A DNA stretch of 64,000 nt from Progne subis subis (taxonomy: Eukaryota; Chordata; Aves; Passeriformes; Hirundinidae): positions 62,001 through 126,000 of the forward strand of contig JAKJHU010000034.1 of assembly GCA_022316685.1 (NCBI GenBank), read 5' to 3'. How positions within the stretch are numbered: the first letter of the stretch is position 1; every line of letters begins with the position of its first letter. Under the pieces are notes generated by a model. That model worked only from the letters and a program-made list of their open reading frames with translations. It was not told the DNA's origin and made no database searches. The position numbers and the translations under genes were made by a program. Shown in pieces: positions 40,047-54,200 of this stretch.

Positions 40047-40062
40047 ATAAAAGGGGGGGGAT
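40047..40062 (+). promoter_or_regulatory. Polypurine tract of provirus D
   Basis: ATAAAAGGGGGGGGAT directly precedes the LTR start TGTAATAAAT. Confidence 0.85.
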
Positions 40063-40840
40063 TGTAATAAATGTCCTAATGTTAATTCGTGTTTAAATAT
40101 GTCTGTATTGTAATACACCCATATAAAATATAAGTTTGTATCTACCTGCATATGTTCTAAAAAAACTGAGATAAAACTAGGATATATGTCTTTACGGTTA
40201 ATTCATGTAAGTTTTATATCTGCCCAAATATGCTGAAACAGAAGCCATACAGGGAGAGGTACAAGGTATCGCTGCTAGCAGCACAGTACCAGAAAAGGGA
40301 CACAAAGACTATGCTAGGAATGACTTCGAAATGCCTCTGCCAGGAAACTCTGAAAAGAACACAAAACCACAGAAGAAGCAGATGAACAGCTCAAGAACCG
40401 AATGATCACATCAGATCAGTATCTCATCCGCCTCCTCCGGACATTATCATATCTACTCATATCTCATCTGACTCCTTGGACATTACCATATCTACGACAC
40501 ACCTGGGCTCAGCCATTAAGGTCATTGTTAGCCCAGGAAGAACTATTCAGAACACCCAGACCCGAACATGAATAGTTAAGGAAGCTGCCGCAGACAGGGA
40601 AAAACCTCGGAGCCCCGTCTTTTCTCAGCGATCCTGTGTATAAAAAGAGGCAGCTTCAAGCCAAAAATGTGAACTTGGGGGATAACAGACTGGCAGAGTG
40701 TGTTACCATGGTTCACCCAGCGCCGACCCCGGGCTCGACGCTGTCCTCTTAACTGTGGCTGTCCGAGACTGTCATTTTGTCTCTCCAATAAAAATTCTAA
40801 ATTCTGATTTCTAAAAATTTAGTCCATCGTATTTATAACA
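40063..40840 (+). repeat. 3' LTR of provirus D
   Basis: 778 bp, TGTAATAAAT...ATTTATAACA. TATAAAAA at 40639-40646, AATAAA at 40787-40792. R probably starts near 40663-40669. It is complete, unlike the left end of the provirus. Confidence 0.9.
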
Positions 40841-40879
40841 AAGGTTACAACATTACAGATACAATAGTGCTTTGCTATT

Positions 40880-41098
40880 ACAGAGTCGTGGAATATGCTG
40901 AGTCAGAAGAAACCCACAAGAATCATCCAACCCCCATCTCCTAGTTACATGATGTGCCCAAGGGTATTGTCCAAATACTTCTTGAACTCTGTCAGAGTTG
41001 GTGTTGTGACCGCTGTCCCTAGAAAACCTGTGCTCAATTGTCCATATGTATCTGAGAATACGATACTGATGAAAGTAATTTCTAATATTTAAAATTCA
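40880..41098 (-). mobile_element. CR1 LINE fragment, antisense
   Basis: Contains the antisense CR1 phrase order: AGAATCATCCAACCCCCATC, TTGTCCAAATACTTCTTGAA, CTCTGTCAGAGTTGG, GTGACCGCTGTCCCTAG. Diverged, with no reading frame. It lies 36 bp right of the provirus D insertion site. Confidence 0.75.
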
Positions 41099-44000
41099 AT
41101 AAACATCCCCAGTGCTTAGAAGGGCCTGGTTGCAATTCTTTTCTTTGAATCAGTTCTAGCTTCCACCTTAGGATTTCTTTGTTCAGTATCAGTTAATGAG
41201 AGAAATAACTGTATTTTCTCCTCTTCCCAAAAACTCTGGGGAAAGTGGTTCAGAAACTTCTAACTATGTATTTCATTCTTCCAAACTAACCCTTTCAGCA
41301 ATGCAATGTTGCTCATAATTGAGTACTATTTAGTGCATTAATTCTGTTGGGGATTGCTGATAATTATACCCCAGTATGATTTCCTCAAAGATATCATACA
41401 GACCCTTGATAAACAGCTGAGGAGAAAAATCAGGGGATTAAGTGTAATTATAGCAAAGTGGTTTGCTATTAAAATAATTGAATAAAAAATAACTGGATTA
41501 TGTGTGATCTTCAGCAGCTCCTAGAATTTAAACATTAATTAAATTATACTTTTCATTCAAAAATGGAGGGATTGAATATTAGCTATTTTGACATATCGAA
41601 GCAGTAGAAACAAAATACAAAATATTGGTGCTGTATGTAATGCTCACTGTTATTATAAATAGTAACATTGTTACATTGTACAGAAACAAAGGCCCACTTT
41701 AATAATGCTGAACTTCTTATTTTTCATTTACATTCTATTTAACCGTTGCTCCCTGATGGAGAAATTCATGATAACTGGCAAAAGAATTCTTCTCGTTAAA
41801 CAGTTAACAATATAACATCCAATAAAAACAACCTGATTACCTAATTTTGTCTGAAAGTTTTTCAAATAAAAATACATCTTATTTTGTGTAGAAATTACAT
41901 TAATGTAGAAAAAATGTAGAAAAATATGGTTGCTTTCCTATATTATTAGACCTTGTATATACTATAATATACTATGTATAAAATACTGTTACATTTACAA
42001 TGTACCATTAATAAAATTTATATATTTGTAATTCCATTTTCCCCAATGAACTATTGCTTGGAGGAAAGAATAAACACTTTTTTAATGTTAATTTGACATG
42101 GAGGCTAGGAGATAAATACTTCATTTAAAAATGATCCCTTTAAACACAAGTTAAAAAAATTGTTATTCGAGGTAAGATAAATTTTAGGCAAAAAAATTTC
42201 CCATATGCATTGAAGCAGCATAATAATAATTATAATAATTATAATAATTATAATGTGATTATATGATTAGTTCAAACTTCATAATCCAACAAAAATGAAA
42301 AAAATCTCAAAGAAAGATTTAACTTGAACATTCAGAAGAGCAAATATTTTGCGTCTATATCAAGTTATCTGTATGTGTCTGTCTGTATGGGGGCTGCATG
42401 CATCATAGTCATTTTTTGGGAGTTCATTATACATTTGTGCCATTCTTTATGGCTATCCCTAAATGCTAAAGTGTGCATGCAGTGGGTCATTCTAAAAGGA
42501 TCATAACTTCAGAAAATAATGTCTGCCTTTCATAAAGACTCAGGGTTTTTTACACTGGATGCTGTATATTCTGATGTATAATCAATAAAGGCAAGGATAA
42601 AAGGTAATACTGCAGAAGTCTAGCACACTGTCTAGCACAATGAGACAGGGCCATTGAGGTACTGTTGGGAAAAAAAAGAATAAAAGATGTAACACATTCA
42701 AAGAATTGTTCAAAATGTACATGTTGTGACCTCTGTATCTGTGAAAGTCTCTAATGATATAATGAACTGTCTTGGCTGAAACACTAAAAAAAAAAAAAAA
42801 AAAAAAAGGAAGTGGAGGCAATCAAGATTTTTGCTTCTTTTTTTTTTTTTTTCATTGTCTTCTGCCTTATTCTGAACAGAATATACTCTGTGAGGTGGAC
42901 TCCTAGTGTTTTAACTGGAAGTGAGGCCACTGAACCCAATGGCTTTCAACAGTAGTCAGCTGCCTACCACTGAAAATAATTTTTATTAATCTAAAAGAAA
43001 ACCTACTATATTCAATGCACTCAGGCTCACATTCCAAGCTCTTGTGAAAGTCCACCATGAATCTATCAACATTTGCATCACATCTATTAGGCAGCATTAA
43101 AAAATAATTAAATGTACAATGTCATTTTAGATTATATAATGAATGCAAGTATTTAATTCACTTCATCATTCATTTGCCCTACTTGATCCATATCTCTTCT
43201 TTAAACATCTCTTTGGCAATTTCAGCACTGTAAGTCCAATACTCTGAACTCATCATCAGTCTCAAAGAATCATCCACAATAGATGTCCTAAACAAGGAGA
43301 GGGTAGGGCACACCAAGCGTGTCTGCATGATGTGGTGTTCTAACAAGGTTAAACTGCTTAAACTGTTAGCCTAGATTATTCATACACTTAAATGCATTGC
43401 AAAAAATATTTTACAGATTAAAGTCTATATGATCACTGTTGAGCTACTTCAGTGTCATCTCCACACGTTGCTTCAAGTCCACCTGCCTCCTTCCAATGCT
43501 TTGTACTAGGCTCTTGATATCTGAGTGTTACTGACAGGTAACTCTGTAAGTGTGCAAGTGCGGGTACTCTATTACTTGAGAACTATCAAAACCTTCATAA
43601 AAAAGAGGGCATATAAAATATAGTTGAGATAACAAACAGTAAAATCAAGTAAGACCCTAATAATAAGAAACTGAGATGACCACATGAAATCAGTTTTGAT
43701 AAATGGAGCAGTTAAAATTATTTAATAATCAATCAGGTTTATGACATAAGACATGAGATTTCTCACTGCATGATACATAGAAAGCTCATTTTCTAGGAGT
43801 AGATGTTTCAAACTGAAGTTAAAAAAGATTAATTCTCCTACATTATTTACCTGTAGGCTTTGATCACATAATTGAGGGGGGTCAATTTGTCTAATATTTC
43901 TAACATGGTCAATAGGATTTCAAAGTTTATGCCATATTCATATGGAAGTGCATGTAATGAGACCCCCAAACTATCAAAAGCCTATTAAATCAATTTCTCA

Positions 44001-47000
44001 AGCGGTGCTTCTGAGAATATCACAAAAGTCCAACTGAGATATTACTTAAAAAAATGCATTAGCTTATCAGAAGCATATTTGAAATATAAGGTAAGACCCA
44101 CTCAGGGTGTCTCAGAAACCAGAAATTAGAATTAAATATTACTTTGAAGATCAATTCAGAGATGACCAAGAATAAAAACAACACACCTGGATAATATTAA
44201 ATTCCTATAAATGTAGGATATCATCCATCAAAGTAATTTCCAAAAGTAAGTAGAGTTGCAAGCTTTTTAGAGACTCATGGAAGTACTTCAGGTTTAACTG
44301 AGTTCAACCTTTGAAAACTTTTTTGTTAGCTGTGTTTTGATGTTTATTAAACAAATCTTCAAATATTATCCTATTCTATTAAAATTGTCATTAGAATCTG
44401 ATGCAGGAAATTTGATATCTAACCAACAATGATGATCATATTTAACATTTTAAACATTTCTTCACTGTCATCTACAATATACTGTCTATGCTTGGGAGAA
44501 AGATTACAGACACAGAAAACACACAGAAAGATTCTATATTTAGCCAGTGTCAGAAAGTGATGGTTAACTACTATTAAATATTGTGGCCAAGTATGAACAC
44601 AAGTTGTCAGCTTCCATTTGAAAGTGTTTTTTGTTTGGAAGACACTAAGTGGTTTTACCAAGAATAATGAGCGAACTTCTCTGCCTTGCATATTAAAACA
44701 TGTAACAGTATCACAGTTATAAAAGACATCTGAAAATGAGTTAAATTAGAAAATGAACAAGCATTTACAATATATAATTCTGAATTCCTAACTATATGTT
44801 CTTCATGTTCAACTATAAATAAATGCAATTATAATTTGCATTACTTTAATTTATCAAATATTTTGATAATTTAGATAAACTGGCTTTGAGAACTGTGACC
44901 TGGCTGAGCTTATAGCAGCCTTTACAGATGAGTTATCACCTCTTGAAAAATGGCATTATAATGCAACTGCTGACACAACCTTTACTATAGCAATGCTACT
45001 GTAAGAAAATTTATAACAGGCAATAGAGCCTCTGGGATATCTCAGGTAATGCCATCTCTTGATGCATTTCTGGGTACCAGAATGATCAAAAGAGTGGCAA
45101 TTAAGATGTTTATATTATTGTAATAGTTTATCAAAGCAGTGCTGGAAAGAACAATGAAGCAATTTAATTTTTAACATCTCTTTGTTGTTTCTCGGGGAAA
45201 TAAAAAATTATATAATTCTTCAAAAGAAAAGGTAAGAGTTGAACTAAGGAATGGTGATCCTTGAAGAATACAATTATCATTACCCTTTTTTTACCAGCAG
45301 ATGAGTCATGGCTTAACACACCAAACCACCAACAGGATCTTTAAAAAATAAAAATCAAAGACATATACTTTCAATACTGAATTTTGGTGTAAAAGGAAAT
45401 AAGTACCAGTGCAAAAAGGAGGAAAATGTTAATAATATGGTGGTAATCAAATATCTCAATTACTTCACAGTCCAATATTTGGCATTGCAGGATCAGCATT
45501 TATGCAAGATTCATGCTGTACTTGTTGATGAACTCTGAACACATATCATTACAGTCACATCCTTGTCTCAGGCACTCAGGCAAGACCCATCGTGAAATCA
45601 GAGAACTGGCAAATAAGGTAAAAGATCTAAAGCTTTGCCCATTGGTATTCTGCCTGTTTAAAGATGAGATAAAGTGACTTTTTCAACTAATGTATTTCAA
45701 GATGTAGCTGAGAGATCACTTCAAAGTTAGAAGTTTAATAAGGAAAAACAAGTTTTGTAACTGAAGAAACAACATTCAGAAAAAGAGACTTCCTCTTGCT
45801 TGTCACCATGGTGAATGCTTAAGTTCACATTTGGGAGAAACGCTGCAGTAGGTAAGTATTATATTTGGGCTGTTTCAGTCCCTAGGGACATGTCAGTATT
45901 CCCAGGCATGAAGTAAGAAAAGACAGAAGCCATCTCTGATCCGGAAATCATTTACAAAATGCTAGTTCACTAGAAACACTTGTGCACTAATAGTTTCTAG
46001 AATGGTCATGTAGGGACCCATTCTGTTTCAGTCAGAGCATGAATAGCCCTAGCTAGCAACCTTCATGCCCTGTAGACGTCCAGGGAGAGGGTGATTGACC
46101 TTGCATGATTTGCCATTCATAGCCTTTTCTACAAGACTAGAAGAACAGGTGACATTCACTGTCCATAGAAGAGTTGAATGTGTGGTGGTGAGAACAGCTT
46201 CAAGAGCAAGGACTCTCCTTCTCACAGAAAGAGGTGATAGTGCCCCTGTAGATTGAAACACAGTCAGTGAAAGAAGCTCCGTTCTATCATCTGTTTCCGG
46301 GAAAAGTTATTCATAGGGGGTTGTCTGTTGGTTTTTTGGGGGTGGGAGGGGTATTTTTTTCTTGGTTTATTTGTTGTTGGTGGGGTTTTTTTGTTTGTTT
46401 GGTGGGTTTTTTGTGGGTTTGTTTTTTTTTTTTTAGTGTTCTCTCCTGCTCTATGTAAAGGAAAAAGCACCTTGAATACAAATAATGAAAACAGGTAAGT
46501 AAGCCACTACTGATGGGTTTAGATAAGCAGTTATCCATTTGAAATTATTCTGCTGCTGACATCTGGTTGAAGGATTATCTAAGAGTTTGCAAGGAAAAAT
46601 CTTTTATGTCTAGGATTAAGTGATTCTTGGTCTATAGCGCTACAAACTGCAATCTTATTTCTGAGTCTTTGTCATTAATACAAACCTGTCTGTCCTGTTT
46701 CACCCTTCTTTAAAAGATTTGGGAATGTTGACAGGAACAGTAACATTTCTGAGTAACATTTTTGAACTTCTGAATTGGGTAGGTGCTTGAAGTAATTTGC
46801 TTTTTTTCCCTCATTTATCAAATATTCTCGTGCAACAAAACATCAGCTTTACGAAGGAGGCCCTGAAATTTAAAGTGGATTTAGTTGTTATTGCATGCAT
46901 ATTAAAGTCTTTCAAGTTTTTGTTTAGTAACCCCAACTTTTCATGGACCCTGACACGGGCAAGCAGAGAGCAAAGGTACTGTCAGCTGAGAGAGCTTTCT

Positions 47001-50000
47001 GTATGTCCATGTTTGCTTTTCCTCTCTACCTCCTCAGACAAATTGACCTGAGGCATTAGAACCAGCATCTATTTTGTTTGCAGAGATGGGTCAGAGTAAT
47101 TCTGTACCAGACTGCCTGAAAGCAAGATTTGGCTCTTCTTGGTATAGTAGAGCTGAGATGCATGTGCATGTACAGATCAATATGGTTTTTTTCTCACTAC
47201 ACAGCGAAACTTTAATGATAATTTTATAACAGAAAAACTATATACATAATATATGAGTCCAAAGAGAATTAAGCAGAGCACTGTCTGAATAAAATGCATT
47301 GCAGCATTAGCAGTAGGACAATAACCATAAATATGAATAGAAATATTTAAGATATAAAAGATAAATATGAGGCTAGCTTAAAAATTCAGTCTTCGTTATG
47401 CTGTTCTAGACTGTGTCAAGAGTTTTACTACCTGTCCATCTGTCACTCTCTTTCTTCAAAGAGACAGAAAACAAATCCAAGAAAGCTATTTATAGCCTAT
47501 ATTAAGATATTAAAATCTCATACTTGTGTTTCACAGCACAGTGAATTAAATTAAGAGTTATTTTTTTAAGCCTCCTGGTTGGTATAGTTAGTCAATAGAA
47601 CAAGTTGTTTATTTGTAACTAGAGACTGTAGATTGTGTTCTTTTTAAATAGTCAGCTGGACAGGAAAAGAAAAGATGTCTTCTCTGAAGGCTCTGAAGGC
47701 TGTGTGGTTCAACTGGAGAAGATCTCTCCTGTAAGAGATGTCTCTTTCCCTGTAAGCAATGAAAACTGAAAACAATTTTCAGAATTCAAGCCAGAATTCT
47801 CCAGCTCAGCCTGGACTAAAAGACTCCAAAGACTCCAAGGGCAAAGAGAAGACATATTGTCTAACTAACACTAGTGTTACAGAACTAGTTGTCACAGAAA
47901 AGTGATTTTTCAAAAATCCAGATGTGATTGCAAGATGGTTGCAACCATTTTTAAAACCATTTCAAGGATGTGGTAGGACAATGACTGATTTTTTTCAAAA
48001 GCCTTACTACCTTATCACAGCCTTTAAATTATGCTCATTCATAAGGTTTTTCTCATATAGATTGTGTTAAATTAAATTGTGTTAAAATAAATGTATTCTA
48101 ACTTCTAATTCCTTTCAGTGTTCTCAGCATGTTCTAAAAAGGTAACTGTGGTATCAGTCTGACTGAAAACCCACCAAAAATTAGTTTGGAAGCTTTAAAA
48201 ACAATATATTTCGTATTATTGGACCTAATGTTGCAGAAGGATTTGTCAACTAAGCAGAACTGTCATAACATCTGGAAAATTGTAAAATGCCACATATCAA
48301 CTGGTCACACACACAGAAGCTGTAAATAATTATGATAATTATCTTTCCTTCTAGAGTTGTGTTTATTTCTGTCTCAGGATTATTAGAACTATCAACAAAC
48401 AGGGAGTAAAACACCTCCACAAAATATAAAGAAGAGAAATCACACTGCCTGAAGTAGGTTTAACTAATAGCTCAAGTAGAAGGCTGTGGTTAGCTATACA
48501 TGCACAGGTTGGTTTGTACTTCATAAATAAATTTCATTCCAAGTGTTTCAGTGAAATAATAACCAGCAGGACTCTGTAGGGTCTTTTAAGTGCCTTTTAC
48601 AGGGTGGCAAGACTGATAACATTTCACTTCCCCCTGAAGAAAGTTCTCTGCCTGTAATTCCCTTCAGGCATCTCAGGGGAACTGTTAGGGTTTCTATTTG
48701 AAGGTTATCCAAAAGAACTGTGTCTGGATAAAAGATATGAAGTTTTCACCAGCAGACATAATGGCAATATTTGAGTACCTTTTAATCTTTTTTTTTTTTT
48801 TCCCAGATAGAAGGCAAAATATTGTTATGATAAGATCTGTAGCCATTTCTCTCAAGTTTTGAGTACAATTTGTTGATCATCTAACAGCACATTACTTTCT
48901 TCTAGAACCCAACGGAATCTTTGTTACATTTTACTTCAGAAATATTATATGTGAGCCATAGATAGATACTTTGAGTTATGTTTTGTCCCAATCAACACAA
49001 TCAATTTACAAGATTTCTACAACTCAAATTCTGCTTCTAACTCTTCTTTAATTGTGAATCAATTCTTCCTACCAAGACACAGGATTTCACACAAGCTTTA
49101 TTTACAACATGCCCCTTGTTCATTCAATCTCATGACCTGACATTGCCATTAGGCTGTCACCCTTTTCCTGTAGTTCCCCTTTTAACTCAAGTCATTCAAT
49201 GTATTGACTTCACCCTTGGAATCACTTGCAAATTCCAGGTCTTAAACTTCTGAGCAAGTTACTGCAGCTTAATTTTGTCTGATATGCAGTAACTATTCAT
49301 TTGTACATATTTTGTATATAGCCATGCAAGTTAAAGCATTTAAGAAGCTGTACTAGTAAGGTTTTATCCATTTTCATTGTTAAATTGAGACACTTTACTC
49401 CCCATTGTTAGGGATCTAAAACTGTATACATATATGGTCATTGAATGTTTGATGCATTTTTAGCATAAAAAAATGGATCAAGACTTTATCCTTTATTAAT
49501 GTATTTGAATTAAGTACATAATGGCCTTACACATCTCTTTTGAATGGTATGGTATATCTCTCCTCCAGACTCCAGTTCAGATTTTGAATCCTCAAGAACT
49601 CACTGTCATTTTCATTTTGATGACCACAACTGTGATCTAACATTTCTGGTTGAGGCATCTGTCTGTTGATTGTCTGAATTAGATCTGAAGAAGTAACCAT
49701 AAATTCGACATCAGGACTTCTAGAAACACGAGATCAAGGATCCCTGTGTTATGGATAGTATAATGATAATTCATGGTTGATCTTGTTTCTGACCTACTAT
49801 TGTCCATTCCTGTCTGTTGCTTCCAGCTTTCCAATAATACAGACTGATTTGTTAACCTCCCATATATTTCTGCCAAATTTCGACTTGTAAAAAAATAAGG
49901 CCATTCCTTTTAACTCTTCCCACTCCTCTACTCTCATTAGCAGTTATCCCTTTTTCTGTTATGCTAAAGAGGTATCCTGCAGTGTCTCTGACAAGAAATG

Positions 50001-51252
50001 CAGTATTGTAATGTCAAATTTTACATTAAATCATTTAATGCACATCTTTGATGTGCTACTTTGATTATGTGTATCAGTGGTTAAAATACAGAAGAAAAAG
50101 ACAACATACACTGTACTAGATAACTTAAAAGATTTTGCTTTCCATCTGACTGTGCATGCAACCATGATTTATAAACAAGAACTCTATGCAAGGTAAATAA
50201 TATCCATTTGAGAAGGGTCAGTCTCAAGTAGAAAACCCCACAGTTTCAAATCCTAAAATATGCAGTTTTGCATCTTTATTTATGAGGAGTATTATAATAA
50301 CCCTTCCATAATTTTTCATTGCTAAAACAATTGCACCATTAAGGCAATGGAGAATTGCTATATAAATCCCACTTAAATCTCTCATGACTCTTTTTGCAAG
50401 AGTACAAAAAAATCCTCTTTTCCTTTTAGGCAGAAGGAAAGTCCCCAAATCTACTTACACCTAAGACATTTCAGCCCTATGACATAGCATGGAATGCAGG
50501 GTAAGTAATTTTTTTTCTCTTGTCTCTGAATTTCTGGAAAACAGATTACATTCTGCTTTATGGCTCATGTTACCACTGAACTCATTTATGAACTCATTAT
50601 GCATTAAAACATTGATAATTAAATCTAATTTTCAATATAGTATGCCTGTTAATTCCATCTCCATTTGAAAATTATTTAATAGGCCACTGTTTAGCAGGGT
50701 GTGCAATAATTCTTTCTTTGCTCTTGGGCTATACATGCATTTTTTACATTCATCTCACTAACCACAGAACTCCATGAACATAACTGTATTTACAGGGGAA
50801 AAAAGTCCTTAGTGTTTATTAAATTTGCCATTTCTTGAGACTAGTAATTAACTTGTGACCTACTTTGTGAATATCGGATGGCATTCATTGGTTTCCAAAA
50901 ATAATAGATACATTGTGCTTTGTGAGATTGGAATGATGCATAAAATGTCATTACACAATTTTTCTCTGTCATCTTATAATCAGAAGTATTTATGTGAAAT
51001 ATATTGTCTGAAAAATCAATACAAATCTTTTATTATCCCAAGAAGGTCATTAGGTGTCATTACCAGTGTTACCTGGAAATAGGGTCATCATTAACTTTCC
51101 ATGTCTGGAAGCACCTCTTTTGTTAGGCACAATTTTTTTTTTTTTTTTTTCAAATGTTATGATTAGGGCACTGTTCTAGGCAAAAAATATGAATTTTACA
51201 CATTTCCCAAGTTCTTTCTGGACAGATGTTCCTGGTGTTGGATTCAAAGAGG

Positions 51253-51287
<35 letters not shown>

Positions 51288-54200
51288 GGAATAAAGCACA
51301 AAGAGAAGAGAAGAAAAAAATGAGAAAAAAGAGAAGGAAATCTTCATGCCATATGTATAATTATTATCTTGATTTGTATAGACTGTGGATAGATCTCAAT
51401 ATAAAAAGATATTAAAAAATTAATTCTCCCAATGTTGGTCATGAAATAATTAAATTTATTTCAGTATCTTAAAGCACCTCAGTAGTTTGTATTTCCAAAG
51501 GAGCAACCTGTCTTAGGATCTTGGAGCAAACCTGCAACTAACAGTTTATCCACTGAATCCATTCAAACAAAGATTTGCCTCAATCTTAGAGCTATAAATT
51601 TTAGATTTTAGAGAGTATCTTCACATCTCTAGGGCTTTAGGCTTAGCTCTTAGACATGTCTTATGAAGCCTTTGTCTAGAGGGCAGGAACAAAGAGGTGT
51701 TACAGAGTTGGTCATGGATGTAGCAAAGATGACTGTGAAATAATTTAGTGATGGAAACAATCATTGGGTATCCTTTGGTACTCACTTAGGTCTTTTCAGT
51801 CTGATATTTTTAAAGAGGCACAAGAAGCACCATATCCATTGTTCTACATATCCATTTCTTCACATGCTTGCCAACATTATCTTATGGAGATATTAGGAGA
51901 TGATGATCTGCTTTTTACTACAAGAGAGCTGTTCTAATCCAGAGAGCAGAAAATATCCAAAACTAAAAAAAAAAAAAAAAAAAGCAGAGCAGTTGCTGAT
52001 TTGCTGAACAGTGGCTTTTCTACCTGACAGAGTACACATTTTACAGAGAATTTTACGTAAATTAGTAGAGGAATTTATTTTATAAATTTGTGATCTAGCC
52101 TTCTTGTGTTCTTAATTCCTCCTGCTTATTTTTAGAGGGTTTTTAGCCTTTGAAGATAAAATTTCAGATAAAATAACCTTGTCCAATTTTGGGGTCAAAT
52201 TTTCTATATAAGCAGAATCTGTCACAATGTTTACAGCTTGAGGGAACAACTGAAATGCAGTGGCCATGGCTCACAATTCAACAATTTATGGTGAATATTT
52301 GAAATTTTACGACATGTTGCTAATCACTATCAATTTGCTAAGTGACTGTAGCTTTCCCTGTTTTTCCAGATCTGTCAAAACAATGGGTCCATTAACAGGG
52401 CTTTATATATTTAACTGTTAATAAATTTAACTGTTTTTGACTGTTTTTGACAAATTGGTACTTTTTGAAAAAATTTCAACAACGGGTGACTTGGTAAATG
52501 ATAAGATGCATGCCCCGTAAAAGCAGCCATAGCAGCTTGTAACTGATAATTGTTGGCAAGACACCACTCAAAATACTAATTTTGAACAGGCAAAACAATT
52601 CTTTCAGGATCTCGGCCTATTAAACACATCATTTACAAGCCCGAATAATAATTTTGGCAATTAATTCAAAAAGACCAGGAGCAGTTTTTATAGGTCTGAA
52701 AAGCAAAAACAACTATTCTAAAATATGTAAAGGATCCTGCAATGATCATTCCATTGCACAAGAATTCCAAAAGGAGTTATCTTGTAATCAGAATAAATAG
52801 TTGTACTACTTGTGCCAGATCAATGTGAGAGACAAATTTATAAATAAATTACAATAAAATTATAATCAGCATATTTCAAGACAGGGTTGTTGCACTGTGC
52901 CAGAAAGAGTGAAGTTTGTACAAGTCCATGAGTAGTAGATGACCATGTGTGCTAAATCTCAGCAGAAGTTGTTTTCTGAAAGATCTAACTCTTATTCACT
53001 CTTCAGAATGACACTATCTCAGCTCAGAAAGATTATTCAAGCTGCTAAAGAGTGTGACACTCTTCAGATTTTAGGTCAGATGTGTTAACATGCCATGACA
53101 TGCTACCTTTTACAAACCCAAAAAAGCTTCTCAAGTATTTGCCAGCAGATTAACGAGTTACTCTAGTGTATGTCATCAAAATAATTCCCTTGCAACCACT
53201 AGAGAAATTTGTCTAAGCTTGAACAGAGAGTCATGGTACTGTTTCTTAAATTCCAATTAATGCTCCATATCTGAAAAATGAAAAAAGTCCTAGTAGCAAT
53301 ATTTCACACAACCCCATGCCTATCATTGCATATAGCAGTAGAAATTTTCAAACTAATTTATGGGAGTCATAAAATTCTTTCATTTTCTTAGTAAGCATCT
53401 AGACATGAGAAAGGCAAGCTATTATTTCAGTAACTAAGAAATATTTTATGAGAAAAATGGGAATTATTCAATATTTTTAATATAGATTTGCTCATATGAA
53501 ATTATATAGATCTATACCCTTCTACCATTTCTAGAGCCAAAGTCTTATAGCAGGTGTAGTTCGCCATTGAATTATGACAGTTCATAATATTGTGACATTT
53601 TGTAAACCAGTGTGTGTGTCTATGTTCAGTCATGTCAAATCAGTGTCAAATATGGTCTAGCAGAGAAATTTTTTTACGGATGTGTAACATTATAATGACA
53701 AGGCTCCAGTATTCATCTTTACTGACATACCCTTGCATACATTGTGTGTATCCTGCCTGAAGCAGCTTCCAATATATGCGATAGACTAGGTCCTAGATAC
53801 CATTTAACGTAAAATGTGCAGGTATATCTGTATTTATTTTGTTACAAGCTGTAGAGTCATTTAAAAAAAAAAAAAAAAAAAAAAAAAGAGGAAAAAGAGA
53901 AATCAGCTAGCAGACTTTGCAACAGAGAAGCAAGGAATTATTAACTTTTGTTCTTCAGATAGGAAATTTATCTGTAAATTATACTTAAGTTGTTTCACTA
54001 AATTTCTTGGGACCCTGCAACCTTTCTGGGGAATGTGCAGGCTGATTGGCCTCCCCACCCAAATGCCGGCTGGCTTCATGCTAACCTTTGTCCTTTGATG
54101 TCCCTTTTAGTTCTACTCTCCTTTTTCAACCTCTCTGTATGCAAAAATGAAAACCTCTCTCAGCTAAGCCACTCCAAAGTCATAGAGAATGGTCTCTTCC

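Larger units (their letters stand above)
21101..40840 (+). mobile_element. Provirus D: gammaretrovirus-like, nested and G-to-A mutated
   Basis: Flanked by the exact 4-bp duplication AAGG (21097-21100 and 40841-40844), usual for gammaretroviruses. Order: abnormal left end, tRNA-Trp primer site, gag, [elements E2 and G], pol from the RT thumb, env SU, [solo LTR F1 containing provirus E], env SU/TM, polypurine tract, 3' LTR. Protease and the RT palm are lost in a deletion around the E2/G stack. Gag, pol and env all carry stop codons, most of them TAG or TGA at expected Trp positions. Total span is 19.7 kb, of which roughly 8.5 kb is D itself. Confidence 0.9.

Noticed and set aside
46264..46538. 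Lys/Thr/Pro-rich ORFs near 46.3-46.5 kb
   Set aside because: Translated GT/CA low-complexity sequence, no other support.
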